Origin: Metabacillus sp. B2-18
GTDB lineage: Bacteria; Bacillota; Bacilli; Bacillales; Bacillaceae
NCBI RefSeq assembly: GCF_021117275.1
Contig: NZ_CP088245.1
Location: forward strand, 595,501-659,500
Length of the DNA: 64,000 nt
Direction of reading: 5' to 3'
Position numbers and translations under genes: made by a program. This document shows positions 43,548-51,841 of the stretch, piece after piece (position 1 is the first letter of the stretch; each line of letters starts with the position of its first letter). Below the pieces are notes generated by a model that was not told where the DNA came from, made no database searches, and was given only the letters and a program-made list of their open reading frames with translations.

Positions 43548-44174
43548 AAGAGGCATTAAAGTTAAATAAAAATCTATCGAAGAGCGCAGCTCATTTAATT
43601 CATCAATAATGACTTCAAAGTGAGCACTTTTACCACTTTCAATAATATCGGGGCGAATGAGGCTGAGTAAATCCTGTATTTTCTCAAGCTTCCTTGGAAG
43701 GTTCTTCATATTATCAGATGAACTTATTAAATTATATATATCTGAATCTGTTAAAAACGGCTGAAACAATGAAATAATTTCTTTTCGATGATGCTGTTCT
43801 AATTGATTTTGGTCAGTCACTGTTAATTGTTCTCGAAGCATATTAACCTGGTGGCTGACTTTTTTTAGATTTTCTCTTAAAGGAATACTTACCACATATA
43901 GTAAACCTTCATGATTTTGTTTAATATATAGTTCGAATAATTCTAATGAATTTTCGATTGTGATCATATTAGCTTCAAATTTTTCCTTCTCCTTTGTGGA
44001 TAGGAAGTATTCGACTTTGTTTCGGCTTTCTTGATCAACAAGGTCAAGAAAGTTTTTCGATTTAGAGAAAATTTGATGTGACATTGAAGAGGAATCTATC
44101 ACATCAAGCTGTGAATTTAAAATAAAAACAGGTACAGGTACGTTTTCAAGAGCGTACATTAGCACACCACACAT
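43530..44174 (-). CDS. PAS-like protein paired with the B12 photosensor
   Basis: About 214 residues. The N-terminal 110 look like a PAS domain (ALENVPVPVFILNSQLDVIDSSS). A helical region (about 110-150) and a helical C-terminal domain (about 150-214, EVIIDELNELRSSIDFYLTL) follow; neither matches a family I can name. It has no kinase or DNA-binding signature. It lies 10 bases after the B12-binding gene and is certainly co-transcribed with it, so it may be the output or second sensor of that system. Start uncertain: ATG 44174, ATG 44159 and an ATG at 44213 inside the upstream gene are possible. Confidence 0.7.
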   Translation of the reverse strand: MCGVLMYALENVPVPVFILNSQLDVIDSSSMSHQIFSKSKNFLDLVDQESRNKVEYFLSTKEKEKFEANMITIENSLELFELYIKQNHEGLLYVVSIPLRENLKKVSHQVNMLREQLTVTDQNQLEQHHRKEIISLFQPFLTDSDIYNLISSSDNMKNLPRKLEKIQDLLSLIRPDIIESGKSAHFEVIIDELNELRSSIDFYLTLMPLLDRFD

Positions 44175-44184
44175 TCTTAAAAAG

Positions 44185-44841
44185 TTAAGCTTCAATCCCG
44201 ATAAGTTGGCCATTAATAAATGCAGTTAAGTTTTCCAAATTAGGAACTATAATTGTTTGTTTTGATATGAACTTTGATAAATCATATTTTTCTGCTAGTC
44301 TACTTCCGAGTATAATCGTTGGCTTATGATCTAACATCTCAAGTGTTTGAATGTATTCTGGTAGATTTTTTAGATGATGTGAAACTGTTACTGATAAGCA
44401 AATCAAATCAGGCTTAGATTTATTTGCATAGTAAATGGCATGTTGTAACGGTAAATTAGGACCTAAATATTTTACATTCCAAGAGTTTTGTTTGAAAATT
44501 GATGCTGCCATCTTTATCCCAACATAGTGCTCTTCACCTTCAATACAGAATAGCATAACCTGCTTTTGACTTCTTATCACTTGCTCATCATTCTGGTCTA
44601 AGTGAAAATCGAGCTTTGTTAAAACATAATCAGCTGTTCCTGTAGCTAAATGCTCATCAGCAACACCTATTTCATCAATTTCCCATAAGTAACCTATATA
44701 ATATAATGCTTCTTTAATAACATTTTCATAGATGTAGAGGGAGGTAAATCCTTCATGTAAAAGCTTCTCAATTAATTTAAATGAATTTACAGTATCACCA
44801 AGTAAAAGAAATTGAGAAAACTTTTTTGTTAAATCAGTCAT
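44185..44841 (-). CDS. Stand-alone CarH-like cobalamin-binding (photo)sensor
   Basis: 218 residues: a four-helix cap (about 1-85) and a Rossmann-like B12-binding domain (about 95-215). Two hallmarks of CarH/LitR-type adenosylcobalamin photoreceptors are present: W-x9-EH (Trp53, Glu63-His64) in the helical cap, and E-x-H-x2-G (Glu103, His105, Gly108), where His105 would ligate cobalt. Unlike CarH there is no N-terminal MerR-type DNA-binding domain, so the signal must pass to a partner, most simply the PAS-like protein encoded next. ATG 44841 follows AGAAAGGA by 9 bases; the longer reading to 44904 has no such site. Confidence 0.88.
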   Translation of the reverse strand: MTDLTKKFSQFLLLGDTVNSFKLIEKLLHEGFTSLYIYENVIKEALYYIGYLWEIDEIGVADEHLATGTADYVLTKLDFHLDQNDEQVIRSQKQVMLFCIEGEEHYVGIKMAASIFKQNSWNVKYLGPNLPLQHAIYYANKSKPDLICLSVTVSHHLKNLPEYIQTLEMLDHKPTIILGSRLAEKYDLSKFISKQTIIVPNLENLTAFINGQLIGIEA

Positions 44842-45148
44842 GTTTGTCAGTCCTTTCTGATTTAATCTACCTCCTATTATACTCTTTCCTTCATTGTTCT
44901 TCATCTTTTAATAGGAAGAAAATAATGGTGGGTTTCGTTATATTTTTGTAAAGTTATAAGACACATTAGGTTACAGAAGACATTTATTCTTTCCCTATTT
45001 TCGAGTCTCTTAAACTAATTTTTATAAAAAAGAGCATGTCCGATTCTCCTCCCAATACCTAAACTAAAACTTATCTATTTTAATTTGTGGCGAAAATGTG
45101 GACGTATTTAGATAAATTCCATAATTTGAACTATACATCTTTTCTCAA

Positions 45149-45177
45149 TTGTTTTTTTGTGATACATTAATTATTGT
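45149..45177 (+). promoter_or_regulatory. Candidate SigA promoter of yclNOP
   Basis: TTGTTT (45149-45154), 17-base spacer, TATTGT (45172-45177), followed directly by a degenerate Fur-like sequence TGATAATCAATCTCA (45181-45195). Confidence 0.45.
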
Positions 45178-45243
45178 AGTTGATAATCAATCTCAACAGG
45201 GGTGAATCATAGATAAATGAACGTTCTTTTTTTTATCATTTAA

Positions 45244-45258
45244 TGATAATGATTATCA
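45244..45258. promoter_or_regulatory. Fur box upstream of yclN
   Basis: TGATAATGATTATCA is a perfect 7-1-7 Fur box, about 125 bases before the yclN start. Confidence 0.9.
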
Positions 45259-45384
45259 TATGTTAATTAAGTGTGAAAAGGCTCTTGGTTTGTCATACTT
45301 TTATTTACATATTTACTAGATTCAACTTGGAATAATAATTGGTTAATTGTTGTACTAAGAATAAATAAGTTATGAGGGTTTCAA

Positions 45385-46338
45385 ATGAGATTATGGATGC
45401 TAGGAATTGCAGCTATCGTCCTGTCTTTTATTTCGCTATTCATCGGAGCAATTGATATTACACCAATGGATTTGCTTAATTGGGATTCAGACGAAACACA
45501 TATTTTCCTAATAAGCCGAGTTCCACGGTTAATTGCCATTATATTAGCGGGGGCAGGGATGAGTATTGCCGGCTTAATTATGCAGTCTTTAAGTCGAAAT
45601 AAATTTGTATCACCAACAACTGCTGGGACATTAGACGCAGCAAGGCTAGGTATTTTAATATCAATGCTATTTTTTACGAATGTAACATACACCCAGCAAG
45701 TTATTTTTAGTTTTGCTTTTGCATTAGCTGGAACATTCGTATTTATGCAGATTTTGGATCGTATAAAATTTAAAGATGTTATTTTTGTTCCATTAATCGG
45801 GATTATGTATGGGAATATACTATCTTCCATTACAACTTTTTTAGGGTATGAAGCTGATCTGCTTCAAAACCTCTCTTCCTGGCTCATGGGGAGCTTTACT
45901 TTGATTATTTCTGGTCGCTATGAACTTTTATATGTTAGTATTCCAGCTATTATATTAGCTTACATTTATGCAAATAAATTTACAGTAGCCGGAATGGGAG
46001 AAGATTTTGCGAAAAATCTAGGCTTAAGTTATAAGCTGATTCTAAATATTGGTCTTATTCTTGTTGCAATTATTTCGACAACAGTTGTTCTCACTGTGGG
46101 GGTTATTCCATTTTTGGGACTAATTGTACCAAATATTGTTTCTCTTTATTTAGGTGATAACTTACGCAAAACAATACCACATACCGCGGTATTAGGGGTT
46201 GTTTTCCTATTAATATGTGATATTTTAGGGCGGATCATTATTCACCCTTATGAGATTCCAGTTAATGTAACAGTGGCAGTGATAGGCAGTGCGATCTTCT
46301 TAACGATGCTACTTAGGGGGAGAGCATATGCGAAATAG
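45385..46338 (+). CDS. yclN: Petrobactin ABC transporter permease, FecCD family
   Basis: 317 residues, about nine to ten membrane helices, FecCD fold with GAGMSIAGLIMQSLSRNKFVSPTTAGT near 55-80, the region that contacts the binding protein and ATPase. Size, order and sequence agree with B. subtilis YclN, one half of the channel for iron-petrobactin (and related 3,4-catecholate) import. ATG behind GAGGGTTT. It overlaps yclO by 11 bases. Expected to be repressed by Fur through the boxes upstream. Confidence 0.92.
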   Translation: MRLWMLGIAAIVLSFISLFIGAIDITPMDLLNWDSDETHIFLISRVPRLIAIILAGAGMSIAGLIMQSLSRNKFVSPTTAGTLDAARLGILISMLFFTNVTYTQQVIFSFAFALAGTFVFMQILDRIKFKDVIFVPLIGIMYGNILSSITTFLGYEADLLQNLSSWLMGSFTLIISGRYELLYVSIPAIILAYIYANKFTVAGMGEDFAKNLGLSYKLILNIGLILVAIISTTVVLTVGVIPFLGLIVPNIVSLYLGDNLRKTIPHTAVLGVVFLLICDILGRIIIHPYEIPVNVTVAVIGSAIFLTMLLRGRAYAK

Positions 46339-47281
46339 GACAAAACTGATTTTATTAGTAGCTATTGCTATTGTATGTATCTTGTTTTACGGCTTTTACG
46401 ATATAAAAGGTGGCTTTGACTATGCTTTTCCAAAGCGTATGCTCCGAGTTTCAGCGATGATTGTAACAGGTGTTGCCATCTCTTATTCAACTGTTGTGTT
46501 CCAGACAATCACACATAATCGGATCTTAACACCGTCTGTTATGGGACTTGATTCGATGTATCAAGTCGTACAAACATTAATTTACTTCTTTGCGGGCTCT
46601 ATGTCAGTTTGGGTGTTAAATAAATACATAAACTTTGGCGCAGCAATTCTTGCAATGGTAGTATTTGCAATGCTTTTATATCGTTTTTTGTTTAGAGCTG
46701 ATAAGCATCCAATCTATTTTCTTCTACTAATAGGGATGATTATAGGTACACTTCTTGGAAGTTTGGTAACATTTCTACAGGTATTGATTGATCCAGTTGA
46801 ATATTTAAGTCTTCAAAGCCGTTTGTTTGCAACCTTTACAAATGTAAAGGCTGAGTTATTGTTTGTCTCAATTGGTATTCTATTCTTTGCGTTTCTTTAT
46901 GGCTACCTTATTATGGGGAAGCTGGATGTTATGTCTCTTGGCCGGGAAAATGCTATGAACCTTGGGATTAACTATGACAGTATGGTTATGAGAATTTTAA
47001 TTTTATCTTCTGTTTTAATCGCAACATCTACAGCGCTTGTTGGACCAATTACATTTTTTGGATTAATTGTTGCGAATCTTTCCTATCAATATTTGGTCAC
47101 ATATAAACATTCTGTTCACATAATAGGTGCGAGTTTAATCAGTATTATTGCACTCGTTGGTGGGCAATTCCTTGTGGAGCATATCTTTGAATTACGCACA
47201 ACATTGAGTGTCATTATCAACTTTATCGGTGGTATTTACTTTATTTATCTATTACTTAAGGAAAGTAGGGCAGCAGGATGA
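46328..47281 (+). CDS. yclO: Petrobactin ABC transporter permease, FecCD family
   Basis: 317 residues, second FecCD-type permease (VTGVAISYSTVVFQTITHNRILTPSVMG near 52-80). Forms the heterodimeric channel with YclN. The start overlaps yclN by 11 bases and its stop overlaps the ATPase start by 4 (ATGA), so the three genes are translationally coupled. Matches B. subtilis YclO in length. Confidence 0.92.
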   Translation: MRNRTKLILLVAIAIVCILFYGFYDIKGGFDYAFPKRMLRVSAMIVTGVAISYSTVVFQTITHNRILTPSVMGLDSMYQVVQTLIYFFAGSMSVWVLNKYINFGAAILAMVVFAMLLYRFLFRADKHPIYFLLLIGMIIGTLLGSLVTFLQVLIDPVEYLSLQSRLFATFTNVKAELLFVSIGILFFAFLYGYLIMGKLDVMSLGRENAMNLGINYDSMVMRILILSSVLIATSTALVGPITFFGLIVANLSYQYLVTYKHSVHIIGASLISIIALVGGQFLVEHIFELRTTLSVIINFIGGIYFIYLLLKESRAAG

Positions 47282-48045
47282 TTGAAATCAAAGGATTAAC
47301 AAAGAAATTTGGTAAAAAGCCTGTTGTAGAGGATGTTTCAGTTACGATCCAGCCGGGAACCATTACATCGTTTATAGGGCCGAATGGTGCTGGTAAATCA
47401 ACTCTTCTTTCTATGGTGAGTCGTTTGTTAGAAGCAGATACAGGTGAAGTACTACTAGATCAGAACAATGTGAAAAAGTGGAAGTCTTCAGAATTTGCAA
47501 AGAGAGTATCTATTTTAAGGCAAGCAAACCACCTAAATGTACGATTAACAGTTCGTGAGCTCGTTGCGTTTGGACGCTATCCGTATTCAAAGGGGCGTTT
47601 AACAGCTGAAGATGAAACATTTGTTGATCAAGCAATTGATTATATGAATTTAGCAGATATGCAAGACAAATTTTTAGATGAATTATCAGGTGGTCAGAAA
47701 CAACGGGCATTTATTGCAATGGTCATTGCTCAGGATACGGATTACGTCCTGCTTGATGAGCCTCTAAATAATTTAGATATGAAGCATTCCGTTCAAATTA
47801 TGAAAATTTTACGCAGATTAGTGGATGAACTTGGAAAAACAGTTGTTATTGTTTTGCATGACATTAACTTTGCATCTGTTTATTCAGATCGTATCGTTGC
47901 ATTGAAAAATGGTAGGCTGATGAAAAACGGGCTGACTCATGAAATCATAAATTCTGATGCTCTACGTGAAATTTATGATATGGATATTCCTGTTCAAGAG
48001 CAGAATGGATGCAGGATTTGTGTTTATTTCAATTCACATACGTAA
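47278..48045 (+). CDS. yclP: Petrobactin ABC transporter ATPase
   Basis: 255 residues. Walker A GPNGAGKS (34-41), signature LSGGQKQRA near 135-145, Walker B YVLLDEPLNNLD and switch His in VVIVLHDINFA. It powers siderophore uptake through YclNO. Very close in sequence to B. subtilis YclP (FIGPNGAGKSTLLS.., MKHSVQIMKILRRLV). ATGA overlap with yclO. A long hairpin follows the stop. Confidence 0.94.
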   Translation: MIEIKGLTKKFGKKPVVEDVSVTIQPGTITSFIGPNGAGKSTLLSMVSRLLEADTGEVLLDQNNVKKWKSSEFAKRVSILRQANHLNVRLTVRELVAFGRYPYSKGRLTAEDETFVDQAIDYMNLADMQDKFLDELSGGQKQRAFIAMVIAQDTDYVLLDEPLNNLDMKHSVQIMKILRRLVDELGKTVVIVLHDINFASVYSDRIVALKNGRLMKNGLTHEIINSDALREIYDMDIPVQEQNGCRICVYFNSHT

Positions 48046-48066
48046 GACATACAATTAATAATACGC

Positions 48067-48099
48067 TACCTAGAGAAATCAATTAGATTTCTTTGGGTA
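48067..48099 (+). terminator. Hairpin after yclP
   Basis: TACCTAGAGAAATC (48067-48080) pairs over 14 bp (two wobbles) with GATTTCTTTGGGTA (48086-48099). The T-tract is weak, so readthrough into yclQ is possible. Confidence 0.6.
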
Positions 48100-48167
48100 T
48101 TACTTCGGGATTTTTGCTATATTATTGAAATTTTAGAAAAAAATCCAAAATAAATCATGAAAAGTAG

Positions 48168-48196
48168 TTGACTTAAAAGAATTAATAGATCATAAT
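48168..48196 (+). promoter_or_regulatory. SigA promoter of yclQ
   Basis: TTGACT (48168-48173), 17-base spacer, CATAAT (48191-48196). The -10 touches the first of two Fur boxes. Confidence 0.75.
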
Positions 48197-48226
48197 GATA
48201 ATCGTTATCAGTGATAATGATTATCA
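48196..48226. promoter_or_regulatory. Tandem Fur boxes upstream of yclQ
   Basis: TGATAATCGTTATCA (48196-48210) and TGATAATGATTATCA (48212-48226), one base apart, covering the -10 and start site. Strong predicted iron-dependent repression. Confidence 0.93.
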
Positions 48227-48262
48227 TTAACAATATAAATTATAAGAGGGAGAGATATACAA

Positions 48263-49312
48263 ATGAAAAAGACAAATTTATTCATCGCATTGTTAGCAGC
48301 TATGGTATTAATGTTAGCTGCATGTGGTTCTAACGAAGAAGCTTCAACAGAACCAGCGAAAAAAGAATCAACTGAAACAGCTGCGGCTGATGATCAAGCA
48401 GAAGAAACTACAACTGGGGAAGAAGGTACTACTTATCCATTGACTGTATCTCCAACAGTTGCATCAGTTGAAGGTGAAGAGTCAGGTTCAATTAACTTTG
48501 AAGATGTAGAATTTGAAAGTATGCCTGAAAAAATTGCTGTATTCGATTATGGTTTCTTAGATACGTTAGATGCATTAGGTGTTGAAGGAATTGTTGGGGT
48601 TGCGAAAGATTCTACCCTACCGGCTCACCTTGAAAAATATGCTTCTGATGAATATAAAAGTGTTGGTGGTTTAAAAGAGCCTTTACTTGAAGATATCGCT
48701 GAAATGGCTCCTGATGTTATCTTTATCTCAGGCCGTCAGTCAGCTTATTATGAAGAACTAAAAGAAATTGCTCCAGTTGTATTTGTCGGTACTTCTCAGG
48801 ATGACTACTGGAACACATTCTTATCATCAGTTGATTTAGCAGCAAAAATGTTTGGTAAGGAAGCAGAAGCTGAAGAATACCTTGCAAAATTTGATTCAGC
48901 TTTAGAAGAAATAAAAGCTTTAGCCGGAAACTATGAAACTTCACTAGTAACGATGTATAACGAAGGTAAATTAGCTGGATTCGCAACAAACTCACGTTAT
49001 GGTTACATTTATGACATTTATGGATTTAAACCAGTAACAGAGGATATCGAATCTTCTTCTCATGGTTCTAATTTCGGATTTGAGGCAATCTTAGAATTCA
49101 ATCCACAAGTATTATTTGTTATTGACCGTACAGCAGCTGTTGGAGGAGAGTCTAATATTGATGCTGATATGGAAAATGATATTGTAAAGAAAACAGAAGC
49201 TTATAAAAATGAAAAAATTGTTTACTTAGATGGTCCACTATGGTACCTGAGTGGTGGAGGCTTACAATCTGAGCTTGCAAAAATTGATGAAGTGTTAGCT
49301 GAATTAAAATAA
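48263..49312 (+). CDS. yclQ: Petrobactin-binding lipoprotein
   Basis: 349 residues: a lipoprotein signal (LMLAAC, Cys21), a Thr/Glu-rich linker (about 24-60), then a class III periplasmic-binding fold (KIAVFDYGFLDTLDALGVEGIVGV.., EDIAEMAPDVIFISGRQ). It binds ferric petrobactin at the cell surface and delivers it to YclNOP; the family is FatB/YclQ-like. It has its own promoter and two Fur boxes, which would allow excess binding protein. The extra linker makes it longer than B. subtilis YclQ (about 317). Confidence 0.92.
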   Translation: MKKTNLFIALLAAMVLMLAACGSNEEASTEPAKKESTETAAADDQAEETTTGEEGTTYPLTVSPTVASVEGEESGSINFEDVEFESMPEKIAVFDYGFLDTLDALGVEGIVGVAKDSTLPAHLEKYASDEYKSVGGLKEPLLEDIAEMAPDVIFISGRQSAYYEELKEIAPVVFVGTSQDDYWNTFLSSVDLAAKMFGKEAEAEEYLAKFDSALEEIKALAGNYETSLVTMYNEGKLAGFATNSRYGYIYDIYGFKPVTEDIESSSHGSNFGFEAILEFNPQVLFVIDRTAAVGGESNIDADMENDIVKKTEAYKNEKIVYLDGPLWYLSGGGLQSELAKIDEVLAELK

Positions 49313-49324
49313 TAATTGATAATG

Positions 49325-49376
49325 AAAAGGATTGTCTTAAATGGTAGTGAAAGCTACCTATAGACAGTCCTTTTTA
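49325..49376 (+). terminator. Terminator of yclQ
   Basis: AAAAGGATTGTCT..GGTAG pairs with CTACC..GACAGTCCTTTT, with an internal loop, followed by TTAGTTTTT. Confidence 0.82.
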
Positions 49377-49392
49377 GTTTTTCCTAAATTAA

Positions 49393-49408
49393 TTAAACGT
49401 TTGTTTAA
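49393..49408. promoter_or_regulatory. Inverted-repeat motif TTAAACGTTTGTTTAA (site 2)
   Basis: TTAAAC-N4-GTTTAA, a perfect 6-bp inverted repeat that shares AAACGTTTGTTTAA with site 1 at 24089. It lies 49 bases upstream of the quinone reductase start, a typical operator position. Confidence 0.5.
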
Positions 49409-49456
49409 TATATCCTTGGTAATATCATACTAGTAGAAAATACAATGGAGGCTTCA

Positions 49457-50038
49457 ATGAAAACACTTATTATTTTAGCACACCCTAGTAAGAATAGTTT
49501 TAATGCTTCCATTTCTTATGAGGTGGAAATGCACTTAACCAATAAAGGTCATGAGGTAAGAGTTCGTGATCTATATGCATTAAAGTTTAATCCTGTTTTA
49601 GAGGAAGATAACCACACTAATTTTTCACAAAATAAAATAACAGAAGAAATGATAGAAGAACAAAAGAAAATTTTGTGGGCAGAAAACCTTGTGTTTATTT
49701 ATCCAACGTGGTGGTGTGGTATGCCAGCAATATTAAAGGGATATTTCGATCGAGTGTTTACAAATGGATTTGCATTCAGATATGAGCATTTAAAGGGTGC
49801 TGAAGGTTTACTCAAAGAAAAAAAATGTGTTGTGTTTCAAACAACAAGTCAGACGGAGGATTTTATGAAGCCAAACCAGCTTATCTCATCAATGGAAACT
49901 TCTATGGATGTGGGAATTCTAGATTATTGTGGAATAAATGTTATTACACACAAATTTTTTTATTCTGTTCCAAATGTAGACAAGGAAGCAAGAGAAAAAA
50001 TGCTTAAGGAAGTAAAAAGTATTGTAGATATTTTATAA
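49457..50038 (+). CDS. NAD(P)H dehydrogenase (quinone), flavodoxin-like fold
   Basis: 193 residues. Begins with TLIILAHPSKNSFNASI, the FMN/FAD-binding start of the NQO1/KefF/MdaB family, and has FIYPTWWCGMPAILKGYFDRVF near 77-98. The fold and motifs predict a two-electron quinone or electrophile reductase. ATG 49457 is favoured because GGAGG ends 5 bases upstream; an in-frame ATG at 49445 overlaps this site. The motif at 49393 suggests control by a dimeric repressor. Confidence 0.88.
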   Translation: MKTLIILAHPSKNSFNASISYEVEMHLTNKGHEVRVRDLYALKFNPVLEEDNHTNFSQNKITEEMIEEQKKILWAENLVFIYPTWWCGMPAILKGYFDRVFTNGFAFRYEHLKGAEGLLKEKKCVVFQTTSQTEDFMKPNQLISSMETSMDVGILDYCGINVITHKFFYSVPNVDKEAREKMLKEVKSIVDIL

Positions 50039-50134
50039 TTTATTAATTTTATCCAATCTACTAAGTCGCTTATTATAGCTATGCTTAACTATGTTATAAT
50101 TTTTATAACATTAAAGGAAAGCGTGGTAGTAATC

Positions 50135-50713
50135 GTGAAAAAGCTATCATATCTATTAATCGTTATAGGATTAGGAATCGTAGGCTATGCAGGATGGGAG
50201 ATTTTTGATACTAAAATGCAAACATCGAACTCATTAGCTGAAGCGAAGTCTATTGTAGAATCACCGCCTGACAAAGAAATATATAAAGAAGAAGATGGTA
50301 CCTTTAAACCGCCAATAGGTGAGGCGATTGGAATCCTGCATATCCCAAGATTAAATGCAGATTTACCTATCGTAGAAGGAACAGATCCTGATGATCTCGA
50401 AAAAGGCGTCGGCCATTATAAGGGAAGCTATTATCCTGATGAAAATGGACAAATTGTTTTGTCTGGACATAGAGATACCGTGTTTCGTAAAGCCGGTGAG
50501 TTAGAAGTTGGCGATACATTTGAAGTTATAGTACCATATGGAAACTTTGAGTACGAAATTACCGAAACAAAAATCGTTGAAGCCGACGATTTAAGTATTA
50601 TTACTCTTCAAAATGAGTATGAAGAGCTTTTAGTGACGACTTGCTATCCTTTTAGCTATGTTGGGAATGCTCCACAACGTTATATTATTTATGCAAAAAA
50701 GAAAGAAGTATAA
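50135..50713 (+). CDS. yhcS: Class D sortase (YhcS-like)
   Basis: 192 residues: one N-terminal membrane helix (about 4-22), a linker, and a sortase barrel with catalytic His112 (LSGHRDT), Cys170 (VTTCYPF) and Arg182 (APQRYIIY). Very similar to B. subtilis YhcS (SrtD), which attaches LPDTS-type proteins such as YhcR to peptidoglycan. GTG 50135 aligns with the B. subtilis start; GTG 50123 is possible. No sortase substrate gene lies in the window, although yhcR is adjacent in B. subtilis. Confidence 0.92.
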   Translation: MKKLSYLLIVIGLGIVGYAGWEIFDTKMQTSNSLAEAKSIVESPPDKEIYKEEDGTFKPPIGEAIGILHIPRLNADLPIVEGTDPDDLEKGVGHYKGSYYPDENGQIVLSGHRDTVFRKAGELEVGDTFEVIVPYGNFEYEITETKIVEADDLSIITLQNEYEELLVTTCYPFSYVGNAPQRYIIYAKKKEV

Positions 50714-50717
50714 GAAG

Positions 50718-50762
50718 AAACGATTTAGTATGTCATGCTGACTGTGCTAAATCGTTTTTTTA
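50718..50762 (+). terminator. Terminator of the sortase gene
   Basis: AACGATTTAG pairs with CTAAATCGTT around an 18-base loop, followed by seven T residues; it may also serve the converging tatC. Confidence 0.85.
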
Positions 50763-50773
50763 TTGTAGGTGTT

Positions 50774-51505
50774 TTATGGTGCCAATTGCTCTGATTCAAG
50801 GATTAGTTTTTTTCGGTACACTATTTTTGATAATGTAACACTAAATTCATATAGAAGAACTAACGGTACAATAACCAGAATATCTGAAATGAAGTCTGGG
50901 GGGGTAATAAGTACCGAAACAACAATTAAGAAAAAATAAGAGATTTTTCTTGATTTTGCAAGCCTCTGTGGATTAATGATCCCAAGTCTCGTTAAAAACA
51001 TAATAATAGCAGGCATTTCAAATAAAAAGCCAAAAGGGACGGTTAGATTAATCATGAATCTAAAATATTTATCCACTGTGAAAAAGGTTTCGAACTGATC
51101 TCCTGCAAGTGATTGGAGAAAGGATAAGACAATTGGAAACAGCAGAAAATACCCAAATGCAATTCCTGAAATAAACAAAATGAAGATACCAGGTATAAAA
51201 GCTAATGTTACTTTTTGCTCTTCTTTTCTAAGACCTGGCTTAACAAAAAGCCAAATTTGAAATGCAGCAATAGGAATTGTAAATGTAATTGCACTGATTC
51301 CTGCAATAGCCATGTAGATCCATAAAATATCACCAGGACCTAAGATTGCTAGTTTATCATTTAGATCTTTTACTAAGAAATGATGAATATCTTGAACGAA
51401 TAAGAAAGAGATGATGAGAAAAAGAAGAAATGAAGCTAAAGTAATAATTACCCTTTTTCTTAATTCACTTAAATGATCAACAACGTTCATTTCAGTAAGA
51501 TCCAC
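50774..51505 (-). CDS. tatC: Twin-arginine translocase subunit TatC
   Basis: 243 residues with six predicted helices. The N-terminal MNVVDHLSELRKRVI contains the conserved Glu and the signal-recognition region, and the helix 3-4 region has PFGFLFEMPAIIMFLTRLG. TatC recognises the twin-arginine signal and forms the export pore with TatA. It is the last gene of a phoX-tatA-tatC operon, analogous to phoD-tatAd-tatCd of B. subtilis, implying a dedicated Tat pathway for the phosphatase. Confidence 0.96.
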   Translation of the reverse strand: MDLTEMNVVDHLSELRKRVIITLASFLLFLIISFLFVQDIHHFLVKDLNDKLAILGPGDILWIYMAIAGISAITFTIPIAAFQIWLFVKPGLRKEEQKVTLAFIPGIFILFISGIAFGYFLLFPIVLSFLQSLAGDQFETFFTVDKYFRFMINLTVPFGFLFEMPAIIMFLTRLGIINPQRLAKSRKISYFFLIVVSVLITPPDFISDILVIVPLVLLYEFSVTLSKIVYRKKLILESEQLAP

Positions 51506-51590
51506 TTTTTACAACCTCCTTCAGAAGCCTGTATTTAACGAATGATAAAGAAGTAAGCAGGTATGTGACCTGCCTTACTTCTACTGTTTA

Positions 51591-51821
51591 TTAACTACCG
51601 GTTTTACTATTAGGTCGCTCAACAGCTTGTAGCTTTGAGTTTTCATCCGCTTTATCATCTTCTTTGTTATCGCCATTAACTAGATCATTTGTGGCTTTTT
51701 TAAATTCCTTAAGAGTTGAACCAAAAGCTCGTCCAATTTCAGGAAGCTTTGAAGGCCCAAAAATAATTAGTGCAATGACTAGAATAAGAATTAATCCGGG
51801 AATACCAATATTTTGTAGCAT
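51591..51821 (-). CDS. tatA: Twin-arginine translocase subunit TatA
   Basis: 76 residues: a short membrane helix (about 5-22), the hinge [14 protein letters not shown], an amphipathic helix ([12 protein letters not shown]) and a charged tail. In Gram-positive minimal Tat systems TatA does the work of both TatA and TatB. It lies 20 bases downstream of the phoX stop. Confidence 0.96.
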   Translation of the reverse strand: MLQNIGIPGLILILVIALIIFGPSKLPEIGRAFGSTLKEFKKATNDLVNGDNKEDDKADENSKLQAVERPNSKTGS

Positions 51822-51841
51822 CTATCTTCCTCCAATTATCA

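Larger units (their letters stand above)
44905..45384. other. Divergent control region between the B12 sensor and yclN
   Basis: About 480 bases without a supported gene. The right half holds the yclN promoter and Fur sites. In the left half a minus-strand TATAAT (44881-44876) is seen for the B12 operon without a good -35. Confidence 0.5.
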
